Origin: Adiantum capillus-veneris
Taxonomy: Eukaryota; Streptophyta; Polypodiopsida; Polypodiales; Pteridaceae
DNA length: 64,000 nt
NCBI GenBank assembly: GCA_014529385.2
Contig: CM043944.1
Coordinates: 66,168,895-66,232,894, forward strand
Reading direction: 5' to 3'
Below the pieces are notes generated by a model. It saw nothing but the letters and a program-made list of their open reading frames with translations. It did not search any database and was not told where the DNA came from. Every line of letters starts with the position of its first letter. Positions within the stretch are counted from its first letter, which is position 1. The translations under genes were made by a program, and so were the position numbers. Of this stretch, positions 11,418 to 22,415 are shown piece after piece.

Positions 11418-12850
11418 TCAGTCCACAAAGGGGAGTAAGCTCAAAGCTTTGCGGAAAGCTTCAAGCTTCTCACGAGACAATGCCTTTGTGAAAAGATCTG
11501 CAAGGTTGTCCTGTGTTGGCACATAAGCCAAGCTGATCTCTCCTACTGAGAGCCTCTCCCTGACATAGTGGTAATGCACCTCAATGTGCTTTGTCTGAGC
11601 ATGAAAAATTGGGCTCCTTGCAACTGCCAATGCGCTTTTGCTATTAGTATAGATAGTGTTGGCAATGTCCTATCCAACACCCAAATCAGCCATAAGGCAT
11701 CTGAGCCATACACACTCAATCGTAGCTGTTAAGACTGCCGTGTACTCAGCCTCACAACTCGAAGTGGCCACAGTAGTTTGCTTCTTGCTCAACCATGATA
11801 TACATAAACTGCCAAGCATGAAACAAAAACCACTTGTGGACACTCGCGTGTCAAAACAACCAGCCCAATTTGAGTCCGAAAAAGCATGTAAGTCTGGCGG
11901 CAATGATCCTCCCTTGGGATAAAACAAGCCAAGATGTAAAGTGCCACTAAGGTAGCGCAAAATCCTCGTGACAACCTGTCAATTCTTAGACCCTAGGCTA
12001 TGCATAAATCTGCTAACCTATGAGACTGCAAATTGAATATATGGCCTCGTGTTGCATACATAAATGAGGCAGCCAACAATAGTTTGGTAAAGAGTGACAT
12101 TAGCAGGATCGCCAGCATCATGTAGACTCAATTTCAAACCTGTTTCCATGGCAGTGGCAATAGGTTTGCAATCCTCAAGTCCAAACTTACATAGCAATGT
12201 CTCTATGTAACTTTTCTGACACAAGGCAATACCACCATCACACTACTTAAACTGTATACCCAAGTAATGATGAAATAGCCCCAAATTTTTCATCTTGAAA
12301 GTAGCATTCAAATCAGCCTTAAATTCAGCAATATGTGTCTCATTTGGTCTAGTAATCAGCAAATCATCGACATAAAGAACCACAATGATAAGTACATCAC
12401 CCTCACGCTTACATACAACGTGCTTTCTGTTGGACTATTACGAAAGCCTTTTTTGACCAAATGAGTGTCAGTTTTCTCATACCAAGCACGAGGAGATTGC
12501 TTCAACCCATAGAAAGCCTCTTTGTCCTCTTGTCCTTTTATGACAAAACCGCGAGGCTGCGTCACATAAACTTCCTCAAATATGTCACTATTCAAGAAAG
12601 CAGTAACAATGTCTGATTGATGTACATCCCAACCAAAATGAGCTGCCAATGCACATAGAAAACGCACATTAGTTATACGACAAGTGGGAGCAAAAGTCTC
12701 TTCATAATCTATGCCTTTTTGCTGTGCATAACCCTTTGCAACAAGTCGAGCCTTATGGAAATCGATCTCACCATCCGGCTTGCGTTTCAACTTTTAAACC
12801 CACTTCGTACCAATGGCCTTTTTGCCAAGATCAAATCACATAAAGTCCAT
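11418..12850 (-). pseudogene. Copia reverse transcriptase and RNase H, broken
   Basis: Readable in pieces. At 12,790-12,356 is the reverse transcriptase palm with ARLVAKGYAQQKGIDYEETF and the downstream GLKQSPRAWY. The catalytic YVDD is readable near 12,370. At 12,224-12,018 is the thumb side. At 11,960-11,670 is the RNase H domain with SDSNWAGC and SSCEAEY. At 11,630-11,418 is the tail with HIEVHYHYVRE and NLADLFTKAL, ending at a stop before the polypurine tract. Stops and frameshifts separate the pieces. It would have copied the element's RNA into DNA in cytoplasmic particles. Confidence 0.9.
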
Positions 12851-14663
12851 GTGTCATTTTCTATAAGTGCATCATATTTTGATTGCATGGCAGCCATGCA
12901 ATTTTATGAATTCTGTGCTTCATCAAAAGACAGAGGCTCCTCAACATCAACATCATGTGCTTCATCAAAAGAGAGAGGCTCCTCAACGTCATGTAAGCTA
13001 GACACAGCCAAAGAATAACAATCTGATGCATAAGATGCATGGTGAGAGCTTGAACGAGTACGACTAGACAAAGGTGCATCCAATTTACTGTCACGCAAAG
13101 TGTGCACGAGCCATTTTGGCATACCTCTAGCGTGCTCATTTTTAGCCCTTTCCTCATCAAGTGCATCATGTACATCTGTATTAGTAATAGGCTGATCTGT
13201 AACATTTTCAGAAACCCCCACAGGCTGTACATTTTCCTCATTGGAAATTACATTCGTATTTCCACCACTAGAAAGAGGCAATAAAGTGTCATAAATGTCT
13301 TGTGATCTTACATTACTGTCTCTAGTACATGACAGCAAGGGCTGAATAGAATCTTCCACAAACACTACATCCCGTGAAACCAGAATACTCTTTGTTTGCG
13401 GATGATATACCCTGTAACCTTTGCTTTCAACACTATAACCAACAAAAACACATTTGACAGCCTTATCATCCAATTTTCTGCGCTGTGTTTGTGGCACCAA
13501 AGCATATGCCAAATAACCATAAGCACGCATGTGCTCAATAGAACGCTTTCTATCATGCCATGCTTCATATGGAGTAATAGACTGCAAAGCTTTCATAGGA
13601 CACCTATTAAGTACATAAGTGGCACACATGATGGCCTCAAGACAAAAAGAATGCGGCAAAGCTTGATTGTTGACCATACTTCGTGCCATTTTCGTCAGTG
13701 ACCTGTTTTTCCTCTCTGCAACACCATTTTGCTGAGGTGTATAAGGCACTGTACATTGTTTTATCCCACGACTAGCCAGAAATGTATTAAATTCATGAGA
13801 CATATAATCCCTCCCTCGATCGGAACGGGGGTGCCCATAGTACATTTTGAGACATTTTCAGCCATAGCCAGAAATTGTTTAAAGCACATAAAAACTTTGA
13901 ACTTCGCTTTAAGCGGAAATACCCATGCATTGCTGGAGTAATCATCAATGAAAGTCACGAAGTAAAGGTAATTGACCAAGGACGGAGTTTGCATGGACCC
14001 ACAAACATCACTATGCACAAGCTGCATCCTGCATGTGGCCCGAACTGAACCATGCTTTGGAAACTTAGAACGCTGCATCTTACCCAAAATACAGCCTTCA
14101 CAAACATGTTTGACAGGTGCTTCAAGAGGTGGCAAAGAAGCAACCATATCAGATTTCTACAAACGCAGCAAATTGGCAAAATTCAGATAACCAAAACGTG
14201 CATGCCAAAGTTTTGCATCTGAAATAGCCCTTGAATCTGCAACAACATTTGCAAAAAATTTTCTACACTTGTCCTACAAATTGAGCTTATACAACCCACG
14301 GCACAAAAAGCCAGATGCAACAATTTCATCACCAAAATTGAGATCATGAACTGTACATCTATCATCCACAAATTTGACTACAAGTCCAAGTTTAGCAAGT
14401 GATGATACAGACAAGAGATTCTTCTTGATCCTAAGTACATAAAGTGCATCAACAAGTGTGAAGGAACTGCCATTTGCAGCAGTAAGCACAATCTTTCCAA
14501 CTCGATCCCTGAACCAGATAAGAGGCATTGTTGGCACAAGTGGCTGAATTCCCATGAGGGACAGACTCGAGAGAGGTAAACAATTCACGATGTGAAGTAA
14601 TGTGCTTTGTAGCACCACTATCAAAATACCACATGTGAATCTGCAGCAACAACTGACAAGCAT
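12851..14663 (-). pseudogene. Copia integrase and pre-integrase region, broken
   Basis: The pre-integrase and zinc-binding part reads at 14,663-13,960 (for example NLLSVSSLAKLGL, CEGCILGKMQRSKF). The catalytic core follows with its first Asp in LVHSDVCGSM (about 14,030), the second in SDRGRDYMS (about 13,820) and the Glu in NGVAERKNR (about 13,710). The last 313-codon open stretch (13,845-12,904) includes the C-terminal copia region. Near its end a short phrase, EEPLSFDEAHD, is duplicated in tandem (about 12,910-12,980). A frameshift separates the first Asp from the other two catalytic residues. Confidence 0.85.
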
Positions 14664-15827
14664 GCATCATGGACAGCAGGTTTGTAAGTGCACTCTGCGC
14701 TAAAAGCCAATTCTGCATCAACATCAGCAACACAGTCTTCTTTCACAAAAGACTCAACAATGGTTGCATTTGTAGTGGAACCAGCATTTGCAGTGGAACC
14801 ACCCTCTTTCTTCTTAGCCTCTTTGGCCTTCAACTTAGGACACGACTTGATCAAGTGATCATTAGCTTTACAATAATGGCAACGCATCTTCGTTTTGCCC
14901 TTATCACCAGAATTTCCAGATGAATTTTTGCCAACAGAAGCATTAGGAACAGAAGTTTTGCCACTCGCTAGCAGAACCATAAGAAGTGGCTGCATTGCTG
15001 TCACCACCCTTTCTTTGAGAAGCAATAAAAGCCTGTTCAACTGCACGCTGCCTAGTTCTGTTTTTTTTGGAAAGTGACTCTTGCAATAGCAATGTGCGTA
15101 ATGCATCAAACTTGACAACTTCAAGATTTCCTTGGGTCATCAGTCTCCAAGTACTAGCAAAAGTCTGGTAGGAATCTGGTAAGGCATCAAGAACGGTCTG
15201 CACAAGGGAACTATTTGAAATGACTTCACCTGCAGAAATAAGTTGCTCATTGATATCCTTGACACCAGCAAGGAAATTGTCCATATCATCTTCCTGGTGC
15301 ATAATCTTCGACTCCAGCTCTTTACGCAGCAAAGCAATTTTAGCTTCATTGCGGCATGCATAAAGACCTGCTAGAATATCCCAAGCCTGTTTTGCAAATT
15401 TTGCTAAACGAATGTGAGGAACAATGGTGCACTTTACAGAAAACACAATCAATGCGTGAGCCTGCAAATCCTTTACATCCCAAAGAGCTTGTTCTGCCGT
15501 AGGCAAAACAACTCTAATAGCAGCAATCCTTACAGCAAGACCTGCAACATCCTCAACATCGCCTACATCCTCAGAACCAGGACATACATCAATGCCCTAC
15601 ACAATGTTTCAAACGCCCTTTGACACAAGAACATGTTGCATCATATAAGCGCACATAGGGTAGTTGTCCCCATCCAACCTGTCCTCAGCAACAAACATCT
15701 TGAACACATCTGTGTTGTTGTCAGCATGGTAAATGTTGCACCTGATATGAAAATTGCCCGAAAATAGGAGAAATGGAGCAGGAACAACACATGCTATATA
15801 ACACAACCAAAAAAGACTATGAGGCAC
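14621..15827 (-). pseudogene. Copia gag and protease, broken
   Basis: The gag start with RLDGDNYPMC is near 15,700-15,610, then a stop. The main gag body is 15,506-14,943 (UBN2-type, with ALIVFSVKCTI and LLRKELESKIMHQEDDMDNF). A frameshift leads to a CCHC knuckle, CHYCKANDHLIKSCP, near 14,890-14,830. The copia-type protease active site, WYFDSGATKHIT, reads at about 14,630-14,590 in another frame. Domain order and residues are normal for the family; only the frame is broken. Confidence 0.85.
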
Positions 15828-16033
15828 CTGTTATGAAAAAAACGGCACTCACAAAAATTTTGCACAAAATGACAAAATAGACTGTACAGTACTGCCCGTA
15901 GTGGAAACCGAGGCCGAAATGAGCCTGAATAAAAAATTGTATGTCGGCCTGCGAACGCTTTCCAAAGCTCACTGAAATTAGAGAAAGTGAGCAGGCATGT
16001 GCTGGAGCAGGATGCAACTAAGCCCGGGAGGAT

Positions 16034-16052
16034 CCAACCTGCTGTGATACCA
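16034..16052 (-). other. Primer binding site, initiator tRNA-Met type
   Basis: The minus strand reads TGGTATCACAGCAGGTTGG, close to the common copia primer site TGGTATCAGAGC. It lies two bases inside the 5' LTR end. Confidence 0.8.
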
Positions 16053-16054
16053 AT

Positions 16055-16166
16055 TGTTGGAATTAGGATTGCAGAGAAACGCACACAGCTTCGAGAAGAC
16101 GAAGGAAGCTTAAGGCACACAATAGAGAGTGTGTTACTTAGTATGCAATTGAGAGATTGATAGCCC
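16055..16166 (-). repeat. 5' LTR remnant of the copia element
   Basis: It matches the inner 110 bp of the 3' LTR (11,116 onward) to ...ATAGCCC at 16,166, then similarity stops abruptly. Confidence 0.8.
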
Positions 16167-17155
16167 CAATAAGGATTCTAGATGTGGACACATATGGACT
16201 TCTATAACTACCATACAAATTTCTATTGTGCCAAGACCGGTGTGATCAGGACATAAGGAGTTTTAATTCGAAAATTATGAAGGTTTAGATAAACATTATC
16301 TACAACAACAAATTCTCAAGGTTATGCACAACAATCATAAGTGATACACTAATGTTTGCATCAAATTTACCTTAATACTAGTTCTATAAAAGTGTCTTGA
16401 GACACTAAAGTGCCCTGTTTTGCGAGTAGCTTGTCACAATTAGTTAGTGAAACTAGTGAGGCGGTCCGAGGCGGGCAACAAGAGAGGCAACCTCTAAATA
16501 CCCCTCAAGGCTCCCGTGCTACTCAATTGGGGACTGAAAAATCCACAAACAAGAGAAACTACAACAAACCCATAGCCATAATGATGAGGCTGTTGTTTAT
16601 TTATAAAAAGTATGTACAAGGGAAGTAGAATGATGAGGTTCTAAATTAGGGTCTAATACCTGGATGACCAAAGGGAAAAAACCCAGTGGGAAAAAAGTGC
16701 CTTTGGGATACAGGCATTATTGGAGTACTTATTAGCATGGGAAATATTAATAAACTACTGAACGGATTATTTTTTGATAGAAATGGAATTCAAAAAAGAG
16801 AAAATATGAGAGGATAGCATGATGGAACATTGGTTTGCCTGTCGTAGTCCACTCAAGGTGCATAGGTGGAAGAGAAAAATAGTGTCTAATGCATATGTCC
16901 TATAATGGGACATCCTATTTATGCATACACAAAAATGCATGGAAAACAATATGTTGTGCTATAAAGTTTTGAGGGGTTATTCCAAAAGATGGTGTAGCTA
17001 TAAAAGCATATGACATGGCTTTGCAAGCTGGCACCCCTTTAAGAATGTTTGTCGTTGACGAGGATATGTGCTTTCATCGTAATGTGCAATGTGCGTGAGT
17101 GTTGGACTCTACAACACTCCACAAACTCTAAGTTAATAGACTTCAACTCTTGTGC

Positions 17156-18806
17156 TCATCTCATCCAGCATGAGCAACACGACTTAGGTATGCTCAACTC
17201 TTCCAGCTTGAGTATAAGCCTAATAACTATGACTCGTAGCACACAGTTTAATATGATTTGAATCTTTGGGACTAATTCTTTGCTCATTTTATGGCTTAGA
17301 AGCCCAACTGTGACTATGCCCAAGAGTGTTTTTTGCACCCTGGTGACTTGAATTTTCACATTCTAGTGCTTACTACAAATATTTCTTCAGGTAAAAGTAA
17401 GATTGAATCCTCCAAAAGAGGATTAGTGAAGGACCAAGTTGGCATTGAAGGTTTCTTTTGCCATACGTGTTTTATCATGTTTGAATCTGCATTCGTGTTG
17501 GTTGGGTTGTCCTTCTTTGATTGTGAAGACTCCATTATCTGTTTGATTGTCCGATTGGGCATGTTGATAGGAGTCTTTGATATTGTTGTAGGCCTTTGTT
17601 AACTATCGGCATTTGGATTTTGACTAGGAGCATTAGAAGACTTAGAAATCCAAATCTCTTGATGACCTTTGTATCTCCATTGTTGACTTTGTTGAGCTTT
17701 AGGTCTTGTTGAGCTCTTGAGATCTTCATGCAAGTTTGTTGTAGTTGAAATTGGCTTGTGGTTGATATACCATGTGAAGAATCCTTGTCCAAGAGGAACA
17801 TTCTTTGAGATTTGTCTTTGTTTTGTATCATCTTGAAAGTTGTGGTTGACTTAGCATCTTTTGATGTTGTTCTGTTGTATACGTGCTTCTTAGGTATCCT
17901 AGGATATTGTCGAGGTTGATACCCAATGGGCCTTCTTTCTTGAGAGGGACTTGATGTTACTTCATATGCTCTAACCTGCGGTTTTGGTACCCATATTTTT
18001 CTGTTACCTCCATAGTACATTTGTTCCTTTAAGCTCCATTGTGATGCTATCCATCCCATGTGTTTTTCTTTTTGTGTTGATTTTCTATCTTTAATCCAAA
18101 CCGGATCATTAACTTTGACTATACTACTCCAAACAAACACCTGCTTGACTTTTCTTTGCTTTCTTGAGTACTTTGGCTGTAATATCTTTGATTTTTTTGT
18201 TGCCTCCTTAGAGGTTTCAATTGGGTCAGCCATTAACTTGAAGTTTTGAAAGCGTGACTTGCTTGAAGAAGTATCTGATCCATGAGGGGCATATGATGTC
18301 ACACCTTCTTTGCTAGTCAGTGGAAGTTCCACTTTAGCTTTACCTTTGTCTGCAAGACTTTTCTTTGATTCCTGTGACTTTTGCAGCTTTGATTCCATTA
18401 ATAATGGTACTTGAAACTGTTTCTTTTTACCTCTTGGAAAAGAGAGTATTAGCATTTTATCTTCTTTGTAGGCCTTGTGCTGGTCTAGCCATTGATGTCC
18501 AAGAATTACATCTACAAGCATTTCCATTGAAGGATTCACCTAAAATTTTACTTGATCTTGATGTTGTTGGATGCTAAATGTAGCAGCCATTTCTTCTTGA
18601 CATGTAGCCTTACCCATGATTTTTTTGTTACGTGGCTTGTCCTGAGTAATCTCTAGAATACTTTGGACGTTGTCTGCAACCATATTGCAATTTGCTTCTT
18701 TATCTAATAGAGCATTGCATCTGACACTTGCTCCTTTTGTACTACTAAGAACTACAACTATTCTCATTCCTGGTTCTACTGAAGATCTTTGTCCTGCTTT
18801 TGCCAT
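17156..18806 (-). pseudogene. Retropepsin region of the outer element, broken
   Basis: At 18,806-18,540 the translation contains CNALLDKEANCNMVADN, where a retropepsin would have LLDSGAxxN. The catalytic Asp is kept but the following S-G is K-E. After a stop at 18,540 the frame continues (18,539-17,535, 334 codons) with VDVILGHQWLDQH, the second conserved Ty3-type protease block (DVILGxxWL). The rest is a Lys/Gln/Ser-rich stretch without a recognised domain. No reverse transcriptase follows before the block ends. Pol therefore seems lost or was never present. Confidence 0.6.
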
Positions 18807-20245
18807 GGTCTCATCTTGATTTGATTTTGTCTCTATGGAGGGTGACTTAAAACTATGTTTTCCAATCTGACTTTCCTTGGTTGCTTTAGCTGGGAATGAG
18901 TGATTGACCTTTGTACATCCTATTGCTTCCTAATTGTCTTTAACCCCATTCTTCTTAACTTCTAGCTTTGGTGGCATTCTCTGCTCAATAGGTTTCATGC
19001 TTGCTCTTTGTTTTGTTTGATCTGCAATTGCTATTTCCTGATTTTCTTTAAGCTCTTTTGAAGTTCTATTTGATGGAAATGGATCATCTTCAATAAGATT
19101 TTCTTTAAAAAAGTCACCATTTTAACTGTGCTTGAGGACTTTGTGCTCTCGTCCGCGCGGGACCAGTGTTGGTCTTCATTCCTGGTTTGTCTCTGAAGAC
19201 TGCATCTTATTTTCATTTTGTATCTCTAGCATCTTCTGGGCCATTGGCATTCCCATTATGATCTCATCTGTCATATCCTTTGATGTGATCACATGGAATT
19301 GAGTTGTGGTGATCTGTGAACTTATTTCAATGGTGGTGGATGATTCCCCAGCATTCTGCTCGTTTGTCTCCTGATATGCTCACAAATTTAGGAGCATCTT
19401 CTAGCTATGGTTGGCCACATCTTTTCCAAGCGCAAAAGGACATGAGGTTCTTATCTAGATAAAAATCTAGCTTTACTTCTCTTCATAGCTTTTCTTTGTT
19501 CTCACCAACAATGTTGCACTTGATTGTCTGAGGATTTGTGTTTAAATATTGAATTATATTGTTGTGGTAGTATCCTTTGGTTGAGCTTTATCTGCATTCT
19601 CTTTCCTTTGATCACCTCCTTCAATTGATGTTGACTCATATGACTTTGATACTGCACTTTTTGCAATTCATGAGCATTGTCCACCTGCATCTGAGTAGCT
19701 CTTGATCTTAATAGATCCACTGTAATTTCTGGAAAAATTTGTCTTTTCGGAGGAGATTTTGGTGGTGACCTAATTATAGCTTTCTAGACTTTAGCTTTTG
19801 TTGATTTTGAATTTTCTGTCACTTGTTCTGGAAACTTGAGGCTTTGCATCATCTTCAGATAGTCTTTGACTTCAGTCGGGCCATCCATAGGGGTTTGTTC
19901 AAGATCATGATCTTGTTGATATTTGTTACCATGTTCATCTTGATATGCATATGTGAGCTTGATCACATGTAACTGTTTGAATACTATTGGATTTGTCGGT
20001 TTTTGACTCTGACTTGTAGAGATCAGTTGAAACTTCTGTCCTTGATGATCTTCATATAAGGATTTGTCTGTAGACTCTGATGTAATCCGGTTCAATTGGA
20101 AACTCCCAACAACCATATGATCTTTCAATGGTTTCTGCTTTGAAGAGGTTTGTTGGCTAGAAGCTCTAGGGCTTCTAATTGATGTAGCATTTCCTGCTAT
20201 TACAGCTGAGCTTGATGGATTTACAGCTCCCCTCTTCCTAGAGTG
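18807..20245 (-). pseudogene. Second part of the outer element's gag, broken
   Basis: Coding pieces run at 20,245-19,784, 19,720-19,502 and 19,216-19,031, rich in Gln, Ser, Lys and Thr. The first contains two more units of the kind seen at 9,535-11,115: EDHQGQKF and QDEHGNKY followed by a D-L-E-x-x-P stretch. The reading frame starts exactly at the inverted copia LTR boundary, with CAC in codon phase, as it is on the other side of the insertion (11,111). Function beyond a particle-forming role is unknown. Confidence 0.5.
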
Positions 20246-20295
20246 TGTTACCATATACATGTGGTAGTGATGTGTGTGAACACACTAGGGCATTC
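20246..20295 (+). repeat. Displaced outer end of a copia LTR
   Basis: TGTTACCATATACATGTGG and the following ~25 bases match the reverse complement of 11,342-11,295, in + orientation. Confidence 0.75.
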
Positions 20296-20301
20296 TTCGT
20301 C

Positions 20302-20304
<3 letters not shown>

Positions 20305-20378
<74 letters not shown>
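20305..20378. repeat. (TC)n microsatellite, about 74 bp
   Basis: Uninterrupted TC dinucleotides directly follow the displaced copia LTR piece. Confidence 0.95.
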
Positions 20379-20379
<1 letters not shown>

Positions 20380-20654
20380 CTCACATTCTCTAGTCATGTC
20401 CAATCCCCTCACACCTCGGTCTAGAGGTGCACGGAGATCAGAACCACCGGGTTATAATCTCGTCTTTATTGGTCAATACCTATATTTGTGGGTACAAGAA
20501 ATCTACAGACCCACGTCTACATGATACTGCATGTAGTGGACAAAACATGTAGTGGACAAAACCCCTTTGCCTCTTCTCTAGCTGTAGCACTTCACAGCAT
20601 CTTAACATCTTTTCACAGTAGATCTTTTCACTGATCGTCTAACTCTAAACCCTA
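20379..20654. other. Unassigned non-coding sequence
   Basis: No gene is visible. The phrase TAGTGGACAAAAC occurs twice in tandem near 20,535-20,565. Confidence 0.4.
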
Positions 20655-21560
20655 AACCGTAAGTAATTCTTGCGTGGACTCGATCTAACGTAAATAAGCG
20701 TAAATCTAAATAAACGTAAATCTAACTAAAAATAAACTTAAATCTAATTTAACGTAAGTCTATATCTAACCTAATCTTTAACGTCTTTTGGGATAGTTTC
20801 CTACGACGTTAAAACTCTCTTCTTCTTGTGTGTGTGTGTGTGTGTGTGGGTAAACCTAAATAAACCTAAGTCTAATCTAATATAACATAAATCTAAATCT
20901 AACATAAATTATGTTATATTAAAAACAAAGAACTAAACTAACGGGGATTATAAGAACCTTAAAACTGATTTAACACATAATTTTTCACATAACTCGGCAA
21001 GAGTTGGCATTCTCATCACTAAAGATAGAAGAGTTAACTTCCGGCGGTGATGTTGCCTCATCTCCATCCACATCTGACGACAGCAATTGGCCCTTTGGAC
21101 CGTTCTTGCTCTTGTTACTAACTTTGAAGTTGCTGTTGAATGACTAGAGGTTGTCTAGATGGTCATTGTCGGGGATGTAGTGACTCTTGCCGCCCTGAAG
21201 ATCCACCTTCTTCCCTATCTTCTGAAGACATTTCACCAGTACTTTTGGATCGACGGAGCCCACCATGAGTGAAGGCAGCAATACCCTATATTCCATTGAG
21301 GGCTTTCTTCACCCGCTTCATGCAGGCATCGCAGTCTATGGAGACCTAAATCTAATCTAATGTCACGTAAATCTAAATCTAGCGTAAATAAACATAAATC
21401 TAATTAAAAATAAACCTAAATCTAATCTAATTTAACTTAAATAAACCTAAATCTAATTTAACGTAAGTCTACATCTAACCTAATCTTTAACGTCTTTTAG
21501 GATAGTTTCCTACGATGTTATAACTCTCTTCTTCTTGTGTGTGTGCGCGTGTGTGGATGT
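20655..21560. repeat. Direct repeat pair flanking a captured gene fragment
   Basis: 20,655-20,860 and about 21,345-21,560 are copies of each other. Each is a degenerate array of TAAATCTAA/TAAACCTAA words followed by TAACCTAATCTTTAACGTCT, GGATAGTTTCCTACGA, CTCTTCTTCTTGTGTGTG. A shorter trace of the same block is at 8,300-8,345 and near 21,705-21,735. The gene fragment lies between the two copies. Confidence 0.75.
20996..21345 (-). pseudogene. Captured fragment of a heavy-metal-associated (HMA) protein gene
   Basis: On the minus strand from 21,345, translation gives VSIDCDACMKRVKKALNGI. This is the start of a plant HMA domain with its metal-binding C-x-x-C motif, as in heavy-metal-associated isoprenylated plant proteins. 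A stop and frameshift follow. The second half of the domain then reads in another frame as SVDPKVLVKCLQKIGKKVDL, matching the usual VDPxxLVKxLxKxGK ending. A polar stretch of about 60 residues follows with a further stop. The GC content is higher than in its surroundings. It lies inside the outer retrotransposon between direct repeats, so it is most likely a transduced host gene piece. The protein would have bound a metal ion such as copper or zinc. Confidence 0.75.
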
Positions 21561-21729
21561 GTGTGCCAATAAAAAGAGATAAATGGTATAACCTTTCTAT
21601 CACCAATGCCAAGTATGATAGATTGGTTATGCCATTTCCCTCTTGAATAATAGGTCTTGAGTTCAACTCCTCGTCGGCTAGATCTTGAGGTCTTTTAATT
21701 TTAATTTGTTTCCTACGACGTTAAATTAG

Positions 21730-21966
21730 TTTCTCTCTCTTTCTCTCTCAATGTGTGCGTTTTTTTGTTTATGCATGTTTTCTCTCTCTTTTCCTCTCTC
21801 AATGTGTGCATTTTTTGTTTATGCATGTTCTCTCTCTCTTTTCCTCTCTCAATGCGTGCGTTTTTTGTTTATGCATGCTCTCTCTCTCTTTTCCTCTCTC
21901 AATGTGTGTGTGCATTCTTTGTTTATGTATGTGTGTGTGTGTTTTTGTTTATGTTTGTACTCTTTC

Positions 21967-22023
<57 letters not shown>

Positions 22024-22030
22024 AACACTA

Positions 22031-22068
<38 letters not shown>

Positions 22069-22205
22069 GGAGAGAGAAAGAGGGGAAGGGAACATGAGAG
22101 TGAGGAGAGGGAAGGAGCATACCTGGCTCTCCTTCCTCTCCTCGTGTGTGTGTGTGTGTGTGTGTGTGGAGAAGAAAGAGAGAGAGAGAGAGAGAGAGAG
22201 GGAGA
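21730..22205. repeat. Composite microsatellite cluster
   Basis: Three tandem copies of a ~65-bp unit (CTCTCAATG(T/C)GTGC... TTTTTTGTTTATGCATG) at about 21,743-21,925 lead into (TC)n at 21,975-22,020, (TG)n at 22,031-22,050, (AG)n at 22,050-22,068, (GT)n at 22,144-22,168 and (GA)n at 22,178-22,200. Open frames here are by-products of the dinucleotide repeats. Confidence 0.9.
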
Positions 22206-22294
22206 GCGTTACCTGCTCCTTGCTTGAGGGCGCCGAAAAACGCAGATCTGAGATCTGAGTTTCTGGGCGCTCTCTGTTATTTTTTTAGCCCAGC

Positions 22295-22415
22295 CGGCGT
22301 CGCTATGAGCGTCGCAAATTTACAAGTAAATTTGCGACGCTCATAGCGACGCCTGGAATTTTTTTTTTGAGCGTCGCTGTGTGAGCGTCGCTAATATGAA
22401 TAGCCTCTTGTAGTG
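22295..22415 (-). mobile_element. CACTA-type transposon end with GCGTCGC subterminal palindrome
   Basis: The + strand ends ...CCTCTTGTAGTG at 22,415. The minus strand therefore begins CACTACAAGAGG, the classic end of CACTA (En/Spm-like) transposons. Inside it are repeated (G/A)GCGACGCTC words. A near-perfect inverted repeat of ~28 bp with a 2-base centre (GGCGTCGCTATGAGCGTCGC... at 22,297-22,354) stands next to them. No matching opposite end was found upstream, so this is a truncated element or MITE. Confidence 0.5.

Larger units (their letters stand above)
11116..16166 (-). mobile_element. Nested Ty1/copia retrotransposon, degenerate
   Basis: Read on the minus strand, the order is 5' LTR remnant (16,166-16,055), tRNA-Met-type primer site (16,052-16,034), gag, CCHC knuckle, protease, integrase, reverse transcriptase, RNase H, polypurine tract and 3' LTR (11,342-11,116). 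Integrase before reverse transcriptase is the copia order. The 5' LTR is cut at about 16,166. Its missing outer end appears inverted at 20,246-20,295, so an inversion seems to have broken the element after insertion. Many stops and frameshifts make it inactive. The left flanking five bases are CACAC. The candidate right flank (reverse complement of 20,241-20,245) is CACTC, a 4/5 match for a target duplication. Confidence 0.9.
16167..20295. other. Apparently inverted block of the outer element
   Basis: The block begins where the copia 5' LTR is cut and ends with the missing outer part of that LTR in opposite orientation (20,246-20,295). Inside it, gag and protease coding of the outer element runs on the minus strand, opposite to its gag at 9,535. 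Flipping the block back would put the two gag parts in the same orientation and codon phase. The part 16,167-17,150 holds no recognisable gene; 16,640-16,720 contains GGGAAAAAACCC-type words also seen in the copia LTR. Confidence 0.6.

Noticed and set aside
21751-22346. Overlapping open frames of 66-158 codons rich in Ser/Leu, Val/Cys and Arg/Glu
   Set aside because: They are translations of (TC)n, (TG)n and (AG)n microsatellites; all frames are open there because the repeats lack stops.
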